From Chara braunii (lineage: Eukaryota; Streptophyta; Charophyceae; Charales; Characeae), in NCBI GenBank assembly GCA_003427395.1, contig BFEA01000005.1:1573216-1620775 (forward strand): a stretch of 47,560 nt of DNA, read 5' to 3'. Position numbers and translations under genes: made by a program. Below are positions 1 through 10,800 of this stretch, one piece after another. Below the pieces are notes generated by a model. That model worked only from the letters and a program-made list of their open reading frames with translations. It was not told the DNA's origin and ran no database searches. Numbering within the stretch: the stretch's first letter is position 1; each line of letters starts with the position of its first letter.

Positions 1-510
1 ATGAAAATAAGAAAAAATGAAACGAGAATGAAATTATTGCGTGGGCGAGCAAGTTTTTGACACCGCCATCTTTGGCGATTTTTCATTTTTTTTTGTCTTT
101 GTCAAATGCCATAAACTTTTATGCGTATGTATCTTACATAATACAGAACCTACAAATAAAGATTGAAAAAATAATATTTTTTTTCAGGCCCCGAAATAAA
201 GGGAAAACAAAAAGTGAAAAGAGAAAAAAAACAAATTAGTAAGTGGGAAAGCAAGTTTTGACACCACCATCTTTGCCGATTTTTCATTATTGTTTGGCTC
301 CACAGAATGACTTCAAAATTGTGAGAAAGGTAGCTTACATAACAGAGAACTCACAAAAACAAAATCAGAAAAAAATAATAATTTTTAGGTACCAAAATAT
401 TTTTTTGCGGGGTTCGAACCCCTTCGAGTTCGGGCCCCGTACGGGGACCCGAACGCCCAAACGTTTGGGGGTCAGCTTAGGGGCCTCCGTACGTTCGGCC
501 TGGCAACCCT
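1..510. mobile_element. TIR-bounded repeat element, copy 1 (left end outside window)
   Basis: This stretch matches 24513-24976 closely in order and content: two ~200-bp subunits, then a GC-rich tail full of CCCGTACGGGG-type palindromes, then an end reading GGCAACCCT. The end at 505-510 (AACCCT) corresponds to AACCCT at 24971-24976. There the opposite end begins AGGGTAAC, so the element appears to have short inverted termini beginning AGGG. The left end of this copy lies outside the window. There is no coding capacity; the short ORFs here are chance. A non-autonomous DNA transposon is the likeliest identity, and the superfamily is not determined. Confidence 0.6.
41..440 (+). repeat. Two ~200-bp tandem subunits of the TIR element
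   Basis: The first subunit starts at 41 (GTGGGCGAGCAAGTTTTT) and the second at 243 (GTGGGAAAGCAAGTTTTG). Both continue with GACACC(G/A)CCATCTTTG(G/C)CGA, a T-rich run, an AAATGCC or GAATGAC block, a CTTACATAA block and an A-rich tail. The same pair recurs at 24513 and 24710. Spacing is ~202 bp here and ~197 bp in the other copy. Confidence 0.65.
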
Positions 511-512
511 GT

Positions 513-675
513 CGCCATATGTTTTGTCTTTTGTGCATGTGGTGAGTAGAGGCCCTCAGGGCCACTGCAAATGTGCATAATTATAATGAATCTTCTGCTA
601 GAACATGGAATAATACGCCGCCATATGTTTTGTCTTTTGTGCATGTGGTGAGTAGAGGCCCTTAGGGCCACTGCA
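513..675 (+). repeat. 57-bp direct repeat, two copies 106 bp apart
   Basis: Positions 513-569 and 619-675 are the same 57 bp (CGCCATATGTTTTG ... GGGCCACTGCA) except for one base, C versus T inside the GGCCCTNAGGGCC palindrome. The near-identity suggests a recent duplication. It begins directly after the end of the TIR element. The 50-bp spacer contains AATGAATCTTCTGCTAGAA, a motif that recurs elsewhere in the window. Confidence 0.85.
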
Positions 676-685
676 CGCATTCCTA

Positions 686-962
686 AGAAAAAAAAACGAG
701 AAAATAAAAGAAAAATGAAAAAACAAAAGAAAAACGAGAAAACAAAAGAAAAACGAGAAATAAAAGAAAAACAAGAAAACAAAGAATTAGTGACCCATAA
801 CTGTGATGTACAAAGTACCACAGACCTGAATTTGAATCCGGACTATATATTCTCGGCCCACACAGACAGATTAGAAGTCTAATGTCCATCTCTGCTCCAC
901 GTGGGGTCCTTACTAATACGTAGGGGCCCTCCACAAATGAGACTGGACGAATAGATTGGAGC

Positions 963-993
<31 letters not shown>

Positions 994-994
994 G
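686..994 (+). repeat. A/G-rich simple sequence and poly-A tract
   Basis: Positions 686-783 are a purine-only style array of units like GAGAAAACAAAAGAAAAAC (~19-20 bp). Positions 969-994 are an uninterrupted A run. Between them lies unremarkable sequence with GGGCCC palindromes. No gene is visible. Confidence 0.6.
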
Positions 995-1307
995 GACGTG
1001 CACCCACGTGCACACACATATGGTTACAGTGTTGGGGGATGGGGTGGCCTCAACTTTTTCCTTCTTGCAGTTTGATTTTCCGAAGGGAGGGGCATGTTTG
1101 GCCAACCCACCCACGTGTCCGAGGCCCAACGTGCCCATCCCGTTTTTTCGGATTCAACGGGAGACCCCCATTTTTTCGTTAAACAAGATTGAACGAGGCC
1201 CCTAGGGCGATTCAACGGGGTACAACGGAATTTAACGGCCCCCGTTGACCGTTGTTCGGACACACAGCGCACTGCTACGACGATGGCGCATGGAATATCG
1301 GGAACCA

Positions 1308-1319
1308 GCTCTGATACCA
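1308..1319 (-). other. LTR-retrotransposon primer binding site (tRNA-iMet)
   Basis: On the minus strand this reads TGGTATCAGAGC, the 12-nt complement of the plant initiator-Met tRNA 3' end used as primer by most plant LTR retrotransposons. It is preceded on that strand by GATTTCATT, so an LTR ending in CA would sit 2 nt upstream, which is the usual spacing. No gag or pol ORF follows on the minus strand (positions below 1300), so only an element end is preserved or visible. Confidence 0.6.
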
Positions 1320-1321
1320 AT

Positions 1322-1720
1322 GAAATCAGACTCACCTTCTTCTCACTTCGCATACATGCAAACAGATGGGAAAGCACACTGGCGCCAGGCGCCCACTCAA
1401 AGCTCAGAGATATTCAAGCCGAGAACACAGTTCGGATACAAACTCGCTCCAATTGGCTATGGCGCCCAGGCGCCCACACTTCATTTCCCAACTCTGTATT
1501 TACGGCAGCTGTTTACACATACTCAACTGGATCTCCCTAAATACCCCACGCACACACACGCACACACTCACTCTCACTACCACCTATCGCTAGCTAAGCA
1601 GCGATGGCTGCTCTAACTCCGTTTCAACCCGCTTCGACTTCGGCCATTTGCAGACCACCTCGCAGAAGACGCTAGGGCAGCGCTTCCGCGTGGCTCACAC
1701 AGTGTGACAGACCCGCCGGG
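1322..1720 (-). mobile_element. Candidate LTR upstream of the iMet primer site
   Basis: The stretch lies immediately 5' of the primer binding site on the minus strand. Its proposed 3' end is ATTTCA at about 1322. A TATA-like TATTTAG lies at about 1540 on that strand. The 5' boundary is not determined; TGACAGACCC near 1705 is one possible start. It contains a CA-rich run (1550-1570) and a repeated GGCGCC(A/C)GGCGCC block (about 1381 and 1462). No second LTR was recognised. Confidence 0.35.
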
Positions 1721-2715
1721 ATGCTGGTCCGTAAGGATCGAGACGAAGGGTTGAAGGGGGAGGAGATGCATATGGAGTTGGAAGGGACAGCGCAGCTTCA
1801 AGGCGGACTCAACACGCACGTACTCCAAAAGTGCAGAATGAAGAATCCAAAAAATAGACTGCAGTTGGGGTATACCCCCAGTGGATTGACTGGACTGGAC
1901 TGGACTGACCTAGTACCGACAGTGGTACCGGGCAGGACTGGACTGGACCGAAACAACACACGGCTTATGGGGTCAGGCCACGGCCTACTCCCACAGGCCG
2001 CACAGGCTAATAGTCGAATAGGCCCTGGCTATAGGCCAGGGCAGATAGAGGTTCGTTGCACGATCCTCAGACCTGTAGTGGATCGCAAAAGTCATAAACA
2101 CGCTATCCGCAGAAGCAGCGGAACTCTGTAATAAAGAAAGCTGAGAAATCGAGGATGCAGAGCAAGCTCCATGGGGAGTCCATGCGATGTAGCCTAAGCT
2201 ACATAATGTCAAATGAAAAGCAAATGTTTGGTATACACATGCTAACTAACAACAGAAAATGAAATGTAGCATGATACAATCCTAAAGTCCTGGAGGCAAT
2301 TGCCTCAGTGCTCAAAGGAAAAGAGCAATATGACACAAGTAATGTCATTTCGTTGAAGCACTAAGAATGGATGGTCTCAGAGTGGGTGAATGTAGCCTGA
2401 GAATCGAAACTCTTACGGGCAATCACACACGAAGGTGGGATAGGTCATCAGGCTCAAGATGGGAGAGTGGTAGCGAAACAAAACCAATGACCCTAACAGA
2501 TAGACCATCAAGGCAAGTAATGCTCGACATAAGGGTGACACCATGCAGGGTCGACCATGGAAAAGGGGAGTCTGGAATAGGGTGGAGATATGCCTAACTG
2601 AAGGCATGCAAGAGCCGACACTAGGGTGACGAGGGCAGTGGGTAAGGGAAACATGCACACAACTCACTGACTGGGGAGGGAGCTAGATCTGGGAGCAAGG
2701 AAGCCAAGATAACGT
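1721..2715. other. No gene seen; short repeats only
   Basis: Around 1885-1905 there is a short GGACT tandem run. At 2023-2041 CCCTGGCTATAGGCCAGGG can form a hairpin. Otherwise there is no coding or RNA signal. The small ORFs here lack family resemblance and plausible composition. Confidence 0.4.
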
Positions 2716-3194
2716 TGTCGGTGCGAATGCCCTTACAAGGGTATCCGCCCTAGTTTTTGCAAGCGACAAAAAATAAGTTTGGTTTTAAGTTTACGTATAC
2801 CGCGCGAGGCGCGACTATGTCTGTGGTTTACGATGATTGAATGGTTGACTAGAGTAGAGAGTGTGTGGGCGCGCAGACTGAAGGGGCGCATGGTCTCTCT
2901 TCTTATTGATGACTGTGAAGTCGGCGTTGGTTGCCGACGAAGATTTTATTTTCTGATTAAACTAGGATTAAAAAAAAATTGTTTTTTGATTGGTGCGCTT
3001 GCCTTGTGACCTGTGCGTACGTACGGAGGATGACGTCGACGAAGGCACAGTTTTGTATAGCCGCGCTTTGGGCGTGGAAGGTTCAGTGGGCGTGGGATTA
3101 GTTGGTAGACCGAGACATGGCTCTCGGACGTTTCAGTAGACCGGTGCGCCACGGTGTATCCGCTTATATAAGCTACCACCTAGGCTAGAACCAG

Positions 3195-3270
3195 CCTTGG
3201 GTCTAGCATTATTGGTTACGGTATCGGACTTTAAACTAGAGGATTCAGAGGTCGAGACCGACCAGCGATA
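3195..3270 (+). other. tRNA-like block inside copy A
   Basis: The block runs from CCTTGGGTCTAGCATTATTG through GGTATCGGACTTTAAAC to GAGGTCGAGACC. It has an A-box-like TAGC...GG, an anticodon-stem-like GGACTTTAA segment and a B-box-like GGTCGAGACC about 40 nt later. The block is conserved at the equivalent place in copy B. I could not fold a clean cloverleaf because the T-arm does not pair, so a functional tRNA is unlikely. It is better read as an internal Pol III-type or tRNA-derived segment. TTATATAAG lies just upstream at ~3164. Confidence 0.35.
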
Positions 3271-3427
3271 GCAAAGAAGCATTGGAGCGGCGTCAAGGAG
3301 TCGTGGGGTCGAGGGCTCGGCGAGGTTATCCCCCATGGTTTTGTTGTAGCGGGGCCGGGGTCCTTTCCTCGCCTTGTGGTTTATTTCTATTTCCCGTGAG
3401 TATTATTTATTTAATATTATTAATTAT

Positions 3428-3476
3428 TATTGTTATTCATGTATGTTACCTTATTGTTATTCATGTATGTTACCTT
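3428..3476 (+). repeat. 23-bp direct repeat, two copies
   Basis: TTGTTATTCATGTATGTTACC occurs twice back to back inside an AT-rich part of copy A. Confidence 0.7.
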
Positions 3477-6179
3477 TTTGTCGGGCGCAGCACCGGAACC
3501 GAGGAATTCAACGAGCATGCGAGCCGGTGAAGTGATTAGCCCACGAGGCGAAAGAAAACCTGAGTAGCGGGGGCCTTTGGTAGGCACACTGGCCGCCGCT
3601 CACTATTTGTTGTGAGAGATTTGAGAGTGAATGCGTCGTTATGCCTTAGGAAGTGGCAAGTTGTGCCTGGGCAGGGTAGCCTAGAGCGCATAAGCAGGGA
3701 CCGCAGGCGAGTGCCACAGCCAGTCACGGAGCCTTCTCCACTTCGGTCTTCAAAGTTCTCATTTGAATATATGTTGCTGCCATTAAGATCTGCACCACGC
3801 CCACGCCACCAAGGCTCACGTTATAAGTTGCAATGGGGCCACGCCCCCACCCGACCTTGTTACCTGTTGTGAGAAAAAGGTGAGAACACGCCCGTTGGGA
3901 ACACCAAAGGTGGTGAGCTCCGCCTGAGCGGAGCGGGCAAGAGGAAATTCTAGTAGAGACTCGCGACGATACTGATGTGCAAAACGTTCGTCGGACGGGT
4001 ATTGGGGCGAGAGACTGCTCGAACTGCTTAGGAGCTGGTTTCGTCAAAAGTCGCCCGCAGAGCGGCCAAACCGGTTGTGCATACTGAGCTGCACTGATTG
4101 TTGATGGGTGAAGGGCGGGTGGAGCGCTAGGCTGGAGATGACGAGTACGGTATGAAGGGGAGGAATGCGGAGACAGCAGTCAGGAGAGACTCAGATGAAT
4201 CGGACCTGGATCTGTGCCAGGTGCATCCGGACCAAAAGTCGAAGATGGAAATGGCGGAGAAGAGAGGGTGACGGGGCAGGAAGTGCCTAGCGTCCCCAAT
4301 CCTTAACGAATTTCAGCAAACTAAGAGCCGAATCCGAGTCTTTTGGCCGGGGCGAGCCCGATTACGAGGTCAGTTTTAGTGAAAACTTAGTAAAAAAAAA
4401 GTTAGTAAGAAAACGAGCCGCGCGAGAGATGGCGGGACCAGCGAGGAAGGAGAATGAGAAATGCGTATCTCCCTCGTTTCCGAACGGAATTGGGCGAGGG
4501 AGGGCTCTAATCGGGCATTTTTGGGCAGGTGACCTCAATTCTGAGGGTGAAATTAGTAAGAGGGTAGTAGAAAAAGGCTTAGTTGAGAAATGTATTGCGC
4601 AAGAGTGTCGAGGAGAGTGGAGATGGTGGGTTAGAAGTTAGTCGGTTCTTCAAACTTTCTAACGGAATCAGGCGAGGGGAGTAGCGTTTGGGGGTTTCAT
4701 TGATAAGCGGGTCCGAAAGTGAGGTCGGGTTTTAGAGTAAGTGGCTGGTCTTAACAACATGACTTGTTTGATTGTCCGTTGCGTAGTAGAAGGAGAAATA
4801 AAAGAAATGTATCTTCCCGTGTTTTGTTGGGAAGATTCATTTCCGATCTGTGGATTTCGGGACAGTCGAGCTGATCTTTGTAGAAGTAACGATCTTGTTT
4901 CCTTTGTTGATTGTTCGTGAGTTTGTCCTTACTCGATGCACGACGCGCAATCTCCTCCGGCTAGGTAGTCATCCTTCGTAGCTGAAGAGCTTGACATCTT
5001 GATGACCTTCGACATTGTGATTTGTAGTAGTTGTCATATTTCGTAGGATAATGTTTATTCGTATGATGGGTTTTAAAACATAACCAGATTCAATGAGGAC
5101 TGAATTTGGACAGAGGTGAGAAGAAAGAAAGAAAAGGGGGGATGAACCTACCCGTAGTCCTGAGGGAGGTTAATTTGATTTTGCTCATTTGGTCAATGGC
5201 AGCGGGATGAGGCCAGCCGCAAGCTTGGAGACTTACCTGATGCCCGGAGTGTTGCCAGTCTGATGACCGAAGAAGTGAAGTGGGAGGTTACAAACTTGCT
5301 ACCTGTGAGGGCCGGTGGGTTCAAGGAGGAGCACAAAGCTGGATGACGGCGTATTTTTTCATACTCCAGTGGTAGATTCTCCTGATTTGTTTTGCCGATG
5401 GAAGTAACATGAAGCCGACCATGAGATGGAAGACTTACTTGGGGGATGATGCGTTGTGCCTTCCACCCTCAGTCCTGGCATCCGCTTGCTGCACCAGTTG
5501 CTCCGTCGTTTGTTGCAGCTCCCCTCCCCCCTGTGTCATCAGGAGTTGCCCAACCAGTTGTGACCATTATTGCGATTAGGAGACCGACCGGGTGCATTGG
5601 GAAGCGGGGAGGAATGAGAACAGCAAAAAAGAGGGAGTGAGCAGTGAGGCTGAAGACCTACCTGCTCCCTGGTACGCTGCACATCCGCCACAAGAAATAG
5701 TGGCAGATTAGCCGCGAGACTGAAGACTAACCCGTTGGCCAATGCACTGCCTATTGTACCAAGCGAGGCGGCTGATGGCAGGCCGTGAGATGCAAGCTTG
5801 TTTGCTGACCGATACACCTTTCATCCTTTGGGTTGAAGTATCGCGAGTCCAACCGATGGGTTTTGCATTTGGGGGGGGGGATTATTGTTGCGATTTGAAG
5901 GGTCGTTAGGGAGTCAACAACTGGCGGTTTGAGTACAGTTGACCAAGCTGTTGCGCATTCCTGACCATCATTGCGGGCCCCTCGGGTGCATGGAGATATG
6001 AAGGCCCTCTCCTGCGAGTTGAGTCAGTCCCTCTCTTGTATCTTGAGCGTCTCAAACCCCTTATCTTCTGCTCTTCTTACTCTAAGTCTAATCCTCTTCA
6101 GAGAGGAAGGCGGCCAGCGGAATTGCAACCCGTAGGATCGCATCAAGACTCTATGGGGAGTCTGCCTATCGATTGGGAC

Positions 6180-6480
6180 ACTTAAGTCCCCGCCACTCAT
6201 TCCGTATTATCTCTACTCTCTTGTCCCGCCGGTAGTCCCACTGACATATGTCCCAATTTTCGATTATTTTTATTTGGGTGCATCTAGCCCCCGACATCAT
6301 TCCCGACGGTGTCTCATTTTTATTTGAGAGTTTTCTTGGTCCATGGCAGCCCAATCCCCCCTTTCCATGCGTCTCGAGTGTGCCGATTATTCTCGGTGGC
6401 GAGATCCTCATCTCCTGGTGTCACACATTTTCTAGTCGGGTCCCTTCAGGCAACCAGGAAGCCAACAGGCTGTCACACAG
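6180..6480 (+). repeat. Dispersed repeat shared with 38720-39070
   Basis: Blocks in the same order in both places are AAGTCCCCGCCACT, CTTGTCCCGCCGGTNGTC, ATTATTTTTATTT, CCCCGACA, and CATGGC(A/T)GCCC. It follows copy A directly. At 38.7 kb the same sequence stands outside copy B, so it is a separate repeat family. Non-coding. Confidence 0.5.
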
Positions 6481-7027
6481 GAGTTTGATGTTTACAATAA
6501 ATAAAATAAATGAATTAAAGCAAATCCCTTCTCGTTGTGTGCCTTCTGCTTCAAGCGAGACCCTTCAATTGCGGTGTATCATGCATGTATTAATTCTGCC
6601 AATTTATAATTTTTTAGAATTGTGTCAAGATCACCAAGAAATACAATCATCAAGCAGAGTCAATACGGGCAAAGCAAAGACTGACAGACTCAAGCAATGA
6701 CAAGGGTAAATGAGGGAAAAATGAGAACTCATAATAATCTCAGGAGGTACACATGAAAGGAACATGGCCAACACTCGTCATGGGTCCTCACTCATACCTC
6801 CAGGTCCTACACTCAATCTCTCATTTTGCTGTGCATTTCCTGTGCCTTGAGCCATGATCCCGCACTCCCTGAGATTGCGGCCTCTGGATATACAGCCACC
6901 TAAAGCCTGCAAGTTCCGAATACTTTCATCCAAGACCCATGACACGAAAGTCAAACATAGCACAAAATTCCTCCCACAAAGTACGAAGGTAAGACCTAGA
7001 GGTAACCCCTCTCCTGAGATGTTTTAA
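6481..7027. other. No gene seen
   Basis: AT-rich sequence up to ~6760, then less biased. On the minus strand it lies downstream of the 176-codon ORF and could be its 3' flank. No domain or RNA was recognised. Confidence 0.3.
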
Positions 7028-7558
7028 CTATGAAGGCTCGACCACTGTATCATAGTCAATCTCTGTTGGAGAAATGTACCTCTTGGCCAAATCTACCAAG
7101 TCTCCCCAGCAAGAACCATCTGTGAGAGTGAAAGGCACTGGGGTTTTGGGGTAGTTGGTGCAGAGCTTAGGTCCGAAGCTACGGATCAACTTTGTCCCAC
7201 TTTCATCAAGCTCTCTTTCTCTCTCCTCAAGGTACCTAGCAGTCGAGATCCAGACTGAGTCGAAATGTTCATGAGTCTCTTTGCCTTTCTTCACGTAAAG
7301 TCTCAGGTCGAGGATGGTGTCTGGTGCAAAACTGATGAGAACGACAAAAATGGATAGGTCTCTCTTTCTGAAACCAACTGCACTGATGTACCGATACTTG
7401 ACTGCATCTTTGAGGGCTATTTTGTTAAGGTTGGTCAGGACTGACTCACTGACGGGGGATGGCTGAACTGCACTCATGGGTTGAATGTGAACGTTGGAAC
7501 CGATCTCAGTGTCTTCTGTTGAGAGTGTTGTCTGATTTACATTGATCTCTGGTACCAA
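7028..7558 (-). CDS. 176-residue protein of unknown function, possibly element-encoded
   Basis: This is an intact ATG-to-stop ORF on the minus strand with ordinary amino-acid composition, unlike most ORFs nearby. The N-terminal third (about residues 1-45) is Ser/Thr/Gln-rich and likely disordered. Residues ~46-140 look globular and mixed in charge, with a hydrophobic stretch LSIFVVLISFAPD followed by a Lys/Glu/Arg-rich helix (YLEERERELDE). I recognise no domain, signal peptide or clear membrane segment. Fifteen bases before the ATG, on the same strand, is TGGTACCAGAGA-like sequence overlapping the start, weakly like a primer site. A 29-bp minisatellite lies just upstream. It could be a gag-like protein, an exon, or a chance ORF. 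No function is claimed. Confidence 0.4.
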   Translation of the reverse strand: MVPEINVNQTTLSTEDTEIGSNVHIQPMSAVQPSPVSESVLTNLNKIALKDAVKYRYISAVGFRKRDLSIFVVLISFAPDTILDLRLYVKKGKETHEHFDSVWISTARYLEERERELDESGTKLIRSFGPKLCTNYPKTPVPFTLTDGSCWGDLVDLAKRYISPTEIDYDTVVEPS

Positions 7559-7624
7559 TAAGAAGTGACTGAAAGGTGATTGACCTTGATTGAGGTCTTA
7601 TGATAACTCCTCCGATGACTTTAT

Positions 7625-7885
7625 ATTGTTGAATTGATAGATCACTGAATACTGATTACTTAGCAAAGTACTGAACATTGTTTACTTAATAACACGACAC
7701 AATACTGTTTACTGGATAGCATGACACCGAGTACTGTTCACTTGGTAGCACGATAGTGAGTACTGTTCACTTGGTAGCACGCCATTGGGTACTGTTTACT
7801 TGGTAGCATGGCATTGAGTACTGTTTACTTGGTAGCATGGCACTGAGTACTGTTTACTTGGTAGCACGACACTGAGTATTGTGAT
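7625..7885. repeat. 29-bp minisatellite, about 8-9 units
   Basis: The unit is approximately CTTGGTAGCACGACACTGAG followed by TACTGTTTA. Units are clean from 7740 to 7885 and more diverged back to ~7625. It lies 5' of the minus-strand ORF at 7028-7558, where a promoter or 5' leader would be. Confidence 0.85.
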
Positions 7886-10800
7886 GCAAAGGACTGAGCG
7901 TTGCTTACTGATCGGCGGGGTCTGAGCACTCTTACACTCTCTTGGACTCCGTCTTGGCCTGTTCAATCATCTCTAGGGACGAGTAGGTATTATACAGTTT
8001 TCCATTAGGCCTGTAGGAGTATATGATGTATTCGATGTTTTTTTGGGTTTTCACCATTTCAGTGCATGTTCCCTTATGTGGCACTGAAAACCCTCAGGTA
8101 CTTCCTCTTCCCAACCTTTCACCTTATACTGGTAGAGTGTGTAGGACATCAATAAGGCGTTTTCACCTCCCATGCTTTCTTTCTGTCTCTGCAAAGGCCC
8201 TCAACTACGAGTATTGGGTTTATCAGCGTCTGAGGTAACTAATCAAAGTACTGAGAGCACGCTCCCCCAGTGTAACACTCGGGTGTTAAGGGTTGCATTT
8301 CTGCTTGTAGGCAAAAAAAAATGATTTCAGAGAGCGACCTTACTTGATTTGAAGATGCATCGTTATCGCCTCAGGCTACAGGTCAGTAGCAACACGATTC
8401 CACTATGATCTGTTTATCTATTAATTTCTTTTTCAGAGGGCTGCTCATTGAGAAAGCTTGTAGTAACTAGTCGTTGTCATCTTCCTTTAGTCGTTGCCTT
8501 TGGCTGGAGTAATTAATTTGAGTTAGGACAGATACTTGAGGTGAATGGCAATCTAGTTAGGACTAAACGAGTGCACGGACCAGACACTAGTGATGAACGA
8601 CTGTGACCCATGGCATCAGTATGGCTTAGATGGCGTCGAGGGTCACTCCACCCATGAACTGTGCTGGAGCACTGCTAGACATCTCATCGACTCACTCTTG
8701 ATACAGAGTGGGCCCCTTAATCGAAGTTTCCCTAGCGTATGAAAGCATTAGTATCTCGTATCGGGCTTTGTTACAGACCGTCACGACCTGTCTGTAGACC
8801 AGGACCCACTTATGTCACGTTCAGTGCACAAGGCACTAGCCGACGGGTCGAGCCCACACTCGCAAGCAAATGGGGAATACAACGACTCTATGTACTCACT
8901 TTCCTCCCAATTAAATATCTCTCAGTAGTAGTCACGTCAACCGTGACAGTAGAGGTCCCGAGGGAACCACAATGAAGTACAACCCAAGGTTACACTCCAA
9001 CAAGTATCAACTAAAGTACCTTCGGTGCTAGAGTTACATGATCGCGTTGAATACAAATCCTGCTCAGCCTGCATGCACAGAGCGACTCTTGAGACAATTT
9101 CTTACTGGTATACTGCGCGAGGCATCACTAATGCGGTTTCCACTTCATTAGCTAGGATCAGACAAGGCTTCTTAGATATGCACAGAAGGACGACAAGCAT
9201 TTTGAAATTCTCAGTACATGTGATTTCTCCAACTCCAGAACATAACCCAGGGCAATATCTGTTAGATTATGGTTTTGAATGCTAATTGTTGCGGCCTCCG
9301 TTCAAGCATCGTACAGAGGCATCAACCGGAGATGACTTCATTCAGGTATAATATCAAAACACAGACACAGTCTTGTCACTTCACGACACGACACAGGTTG
9401 TGTTACTAGGCCTGTTAACTGCAACGCGGATGAGGCAATAAGCTATATCTAATCACTGTCCATAAGGAACTTAGCCAGCAAATAGACGACTTCCCTTAGA
9501 ATGCGTCGTTTCTTGCCCATCAAACAGCTCACCCGAACTACAAGCTTTGTTAAAACTATTTGCACAGACGATGGGTTCCACACACGAGGTTTTAACATGA
9601 CAACCAGATTACTTCTTTCTAAACTCAACAACTTTAGTCTACATCATCGTTTCCTTTGATTGAATGAACTAGTGAACCAATCCCCCAAGAAAATTACACA
9701 CACCACAGACTTTTGTCTGGGTTATGGAGTAGGAAAATAAACAAGGGGAAATTGGGAATAATTGGTAGAGGAGATCAAAGGAGTAAAAGTGAATTTCCCT
9801 TATCTGATCACAGACATTTCACATTTGACTCGCTGTCGGCCAACTCACATTACTTCAGTCAGTGACATGCTCTCACAGCAAAACGTGGTTGTCCGTCTGA
9901 AAAGGGTACAATGTTCACCTGTCCAGATACAAGGCACTCACTCGTGTACCAGTACTGATAATAGTTTCCTATAGCTATCATTTCATATTGAAACTAACTC
10001 TGGCTGATTATTGAACCATCGGGAACCAGATTAACGGAGAAGACAGAACCAAGTGCATGACCCACCACACAGTTCAATTGTTTTCGAGAAGTCATGCTAC
10101 AAAGACTAACAACACTCTTTGTGCCACTGTTTCTCCCGCCTTTCTCACCGTCCTGAAAATAATGCACAATGAGAAATTTATCCAAGTAAATGAAATCACA
10201 CGAAATTTCAGGTGGCGTCAACGATCCTCTTGACTCTCTTTCGCCCCGGTTTGCAAAATCAAGCTCCCCCAGTCTATATTACTAGCACTTATGAGCCTAA
10301 CCATTCTCTTCCCCTTGCCCTCCGCTATCTTGCCGCAGTTTCTGACAAGGCACGTCGTAATGGTGATCAAAGTGCCAGATACGGGAGACTAGTGAGAGGA
10401 AATGGGTTGCTTGGGGGTAAAGCACTCGCTACAGAACCCATTCATCTCGTGCACGAAAGGCCTAGCCAACCCACCCTCACGTTGGGGGCTGTAGAATAGC
10501 ACCATCCTATGACTACCAGACCATTGAAGCTGGACGTATACAGAAGTTGCTTGAGACTCATATTAGAACGCTCCCAAATACATCAACCCTCTCGAGCTCT
10601 TGGATGTGAATCCGCATGCAGCCCCGCTGACCAGTGTTATGCTTCTCCCTCCCCCAATCATCGAAAGTGAGGTGGAACTAATTTGAAGTACACGCAGATG
10701 CTACGCCCAATGATTCAACTTGCTCTTCACGAGTGAATGAGTTGACTTCGCGGTGTCAAACCTCACGTCTCGTTGAGACTCGTTCCCCCAAGAAATGTCT

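Larger units (their letters stand above)
2716..6175 (+). mobile_element. Large ORF-less repeat element, copy A
   Basis: The copy starts with TGTCGGTGCGAA followed by the near-palindrome CCCTTACAAGGG. It matches the reverse complement of 33290-37313 (copy B) along its length in the same order. Landmarks in A: GTGCGTACGTACGGAGG (~3013), the tRNA-like block (3195-3270), ATGATTAGCCC-like (~3530), the block ending CGCGCGAGAGATGG (~4416-4431), CATCATTGCGGGCCCC (~5967), and GACTCTATGGGGAGTC (~6148). No ORF is shared between the copies. The TG start and non-coding body fit a long LTR or a large retrotransposon derivative (LARD). The CA end and primer site were not found, so the class stays open. Confidence 0.6.

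Noticed and set aside
401-430. GGTTCGAACC as a tRNA T-arm
   Set aside because: No A box, acceptor stem or anticodon arm upstream. It belongs to the GC-rich palindromic tail of the TIR element.
3195-3270. A functional tRNA gene
   Set aside because: T-arm and acceptor do not pair and the anticodon stem has mismatches. Reported only as a tRNA-like block.
7545-7560. TGGTACCAGAGA as an LTR primer binding site
   Set aside because: Two or more mismatches to the iMet primer complement, and it overlaps an ATG. No LTR end is recognisable. Kept only as a remark.
7030-7900. The 29-bp array as a CRISPR array
   Set aside because: Units are directly contiguous with no unique spacers and vary in sequence. 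It is a minisatellite in a eukaryotic context.
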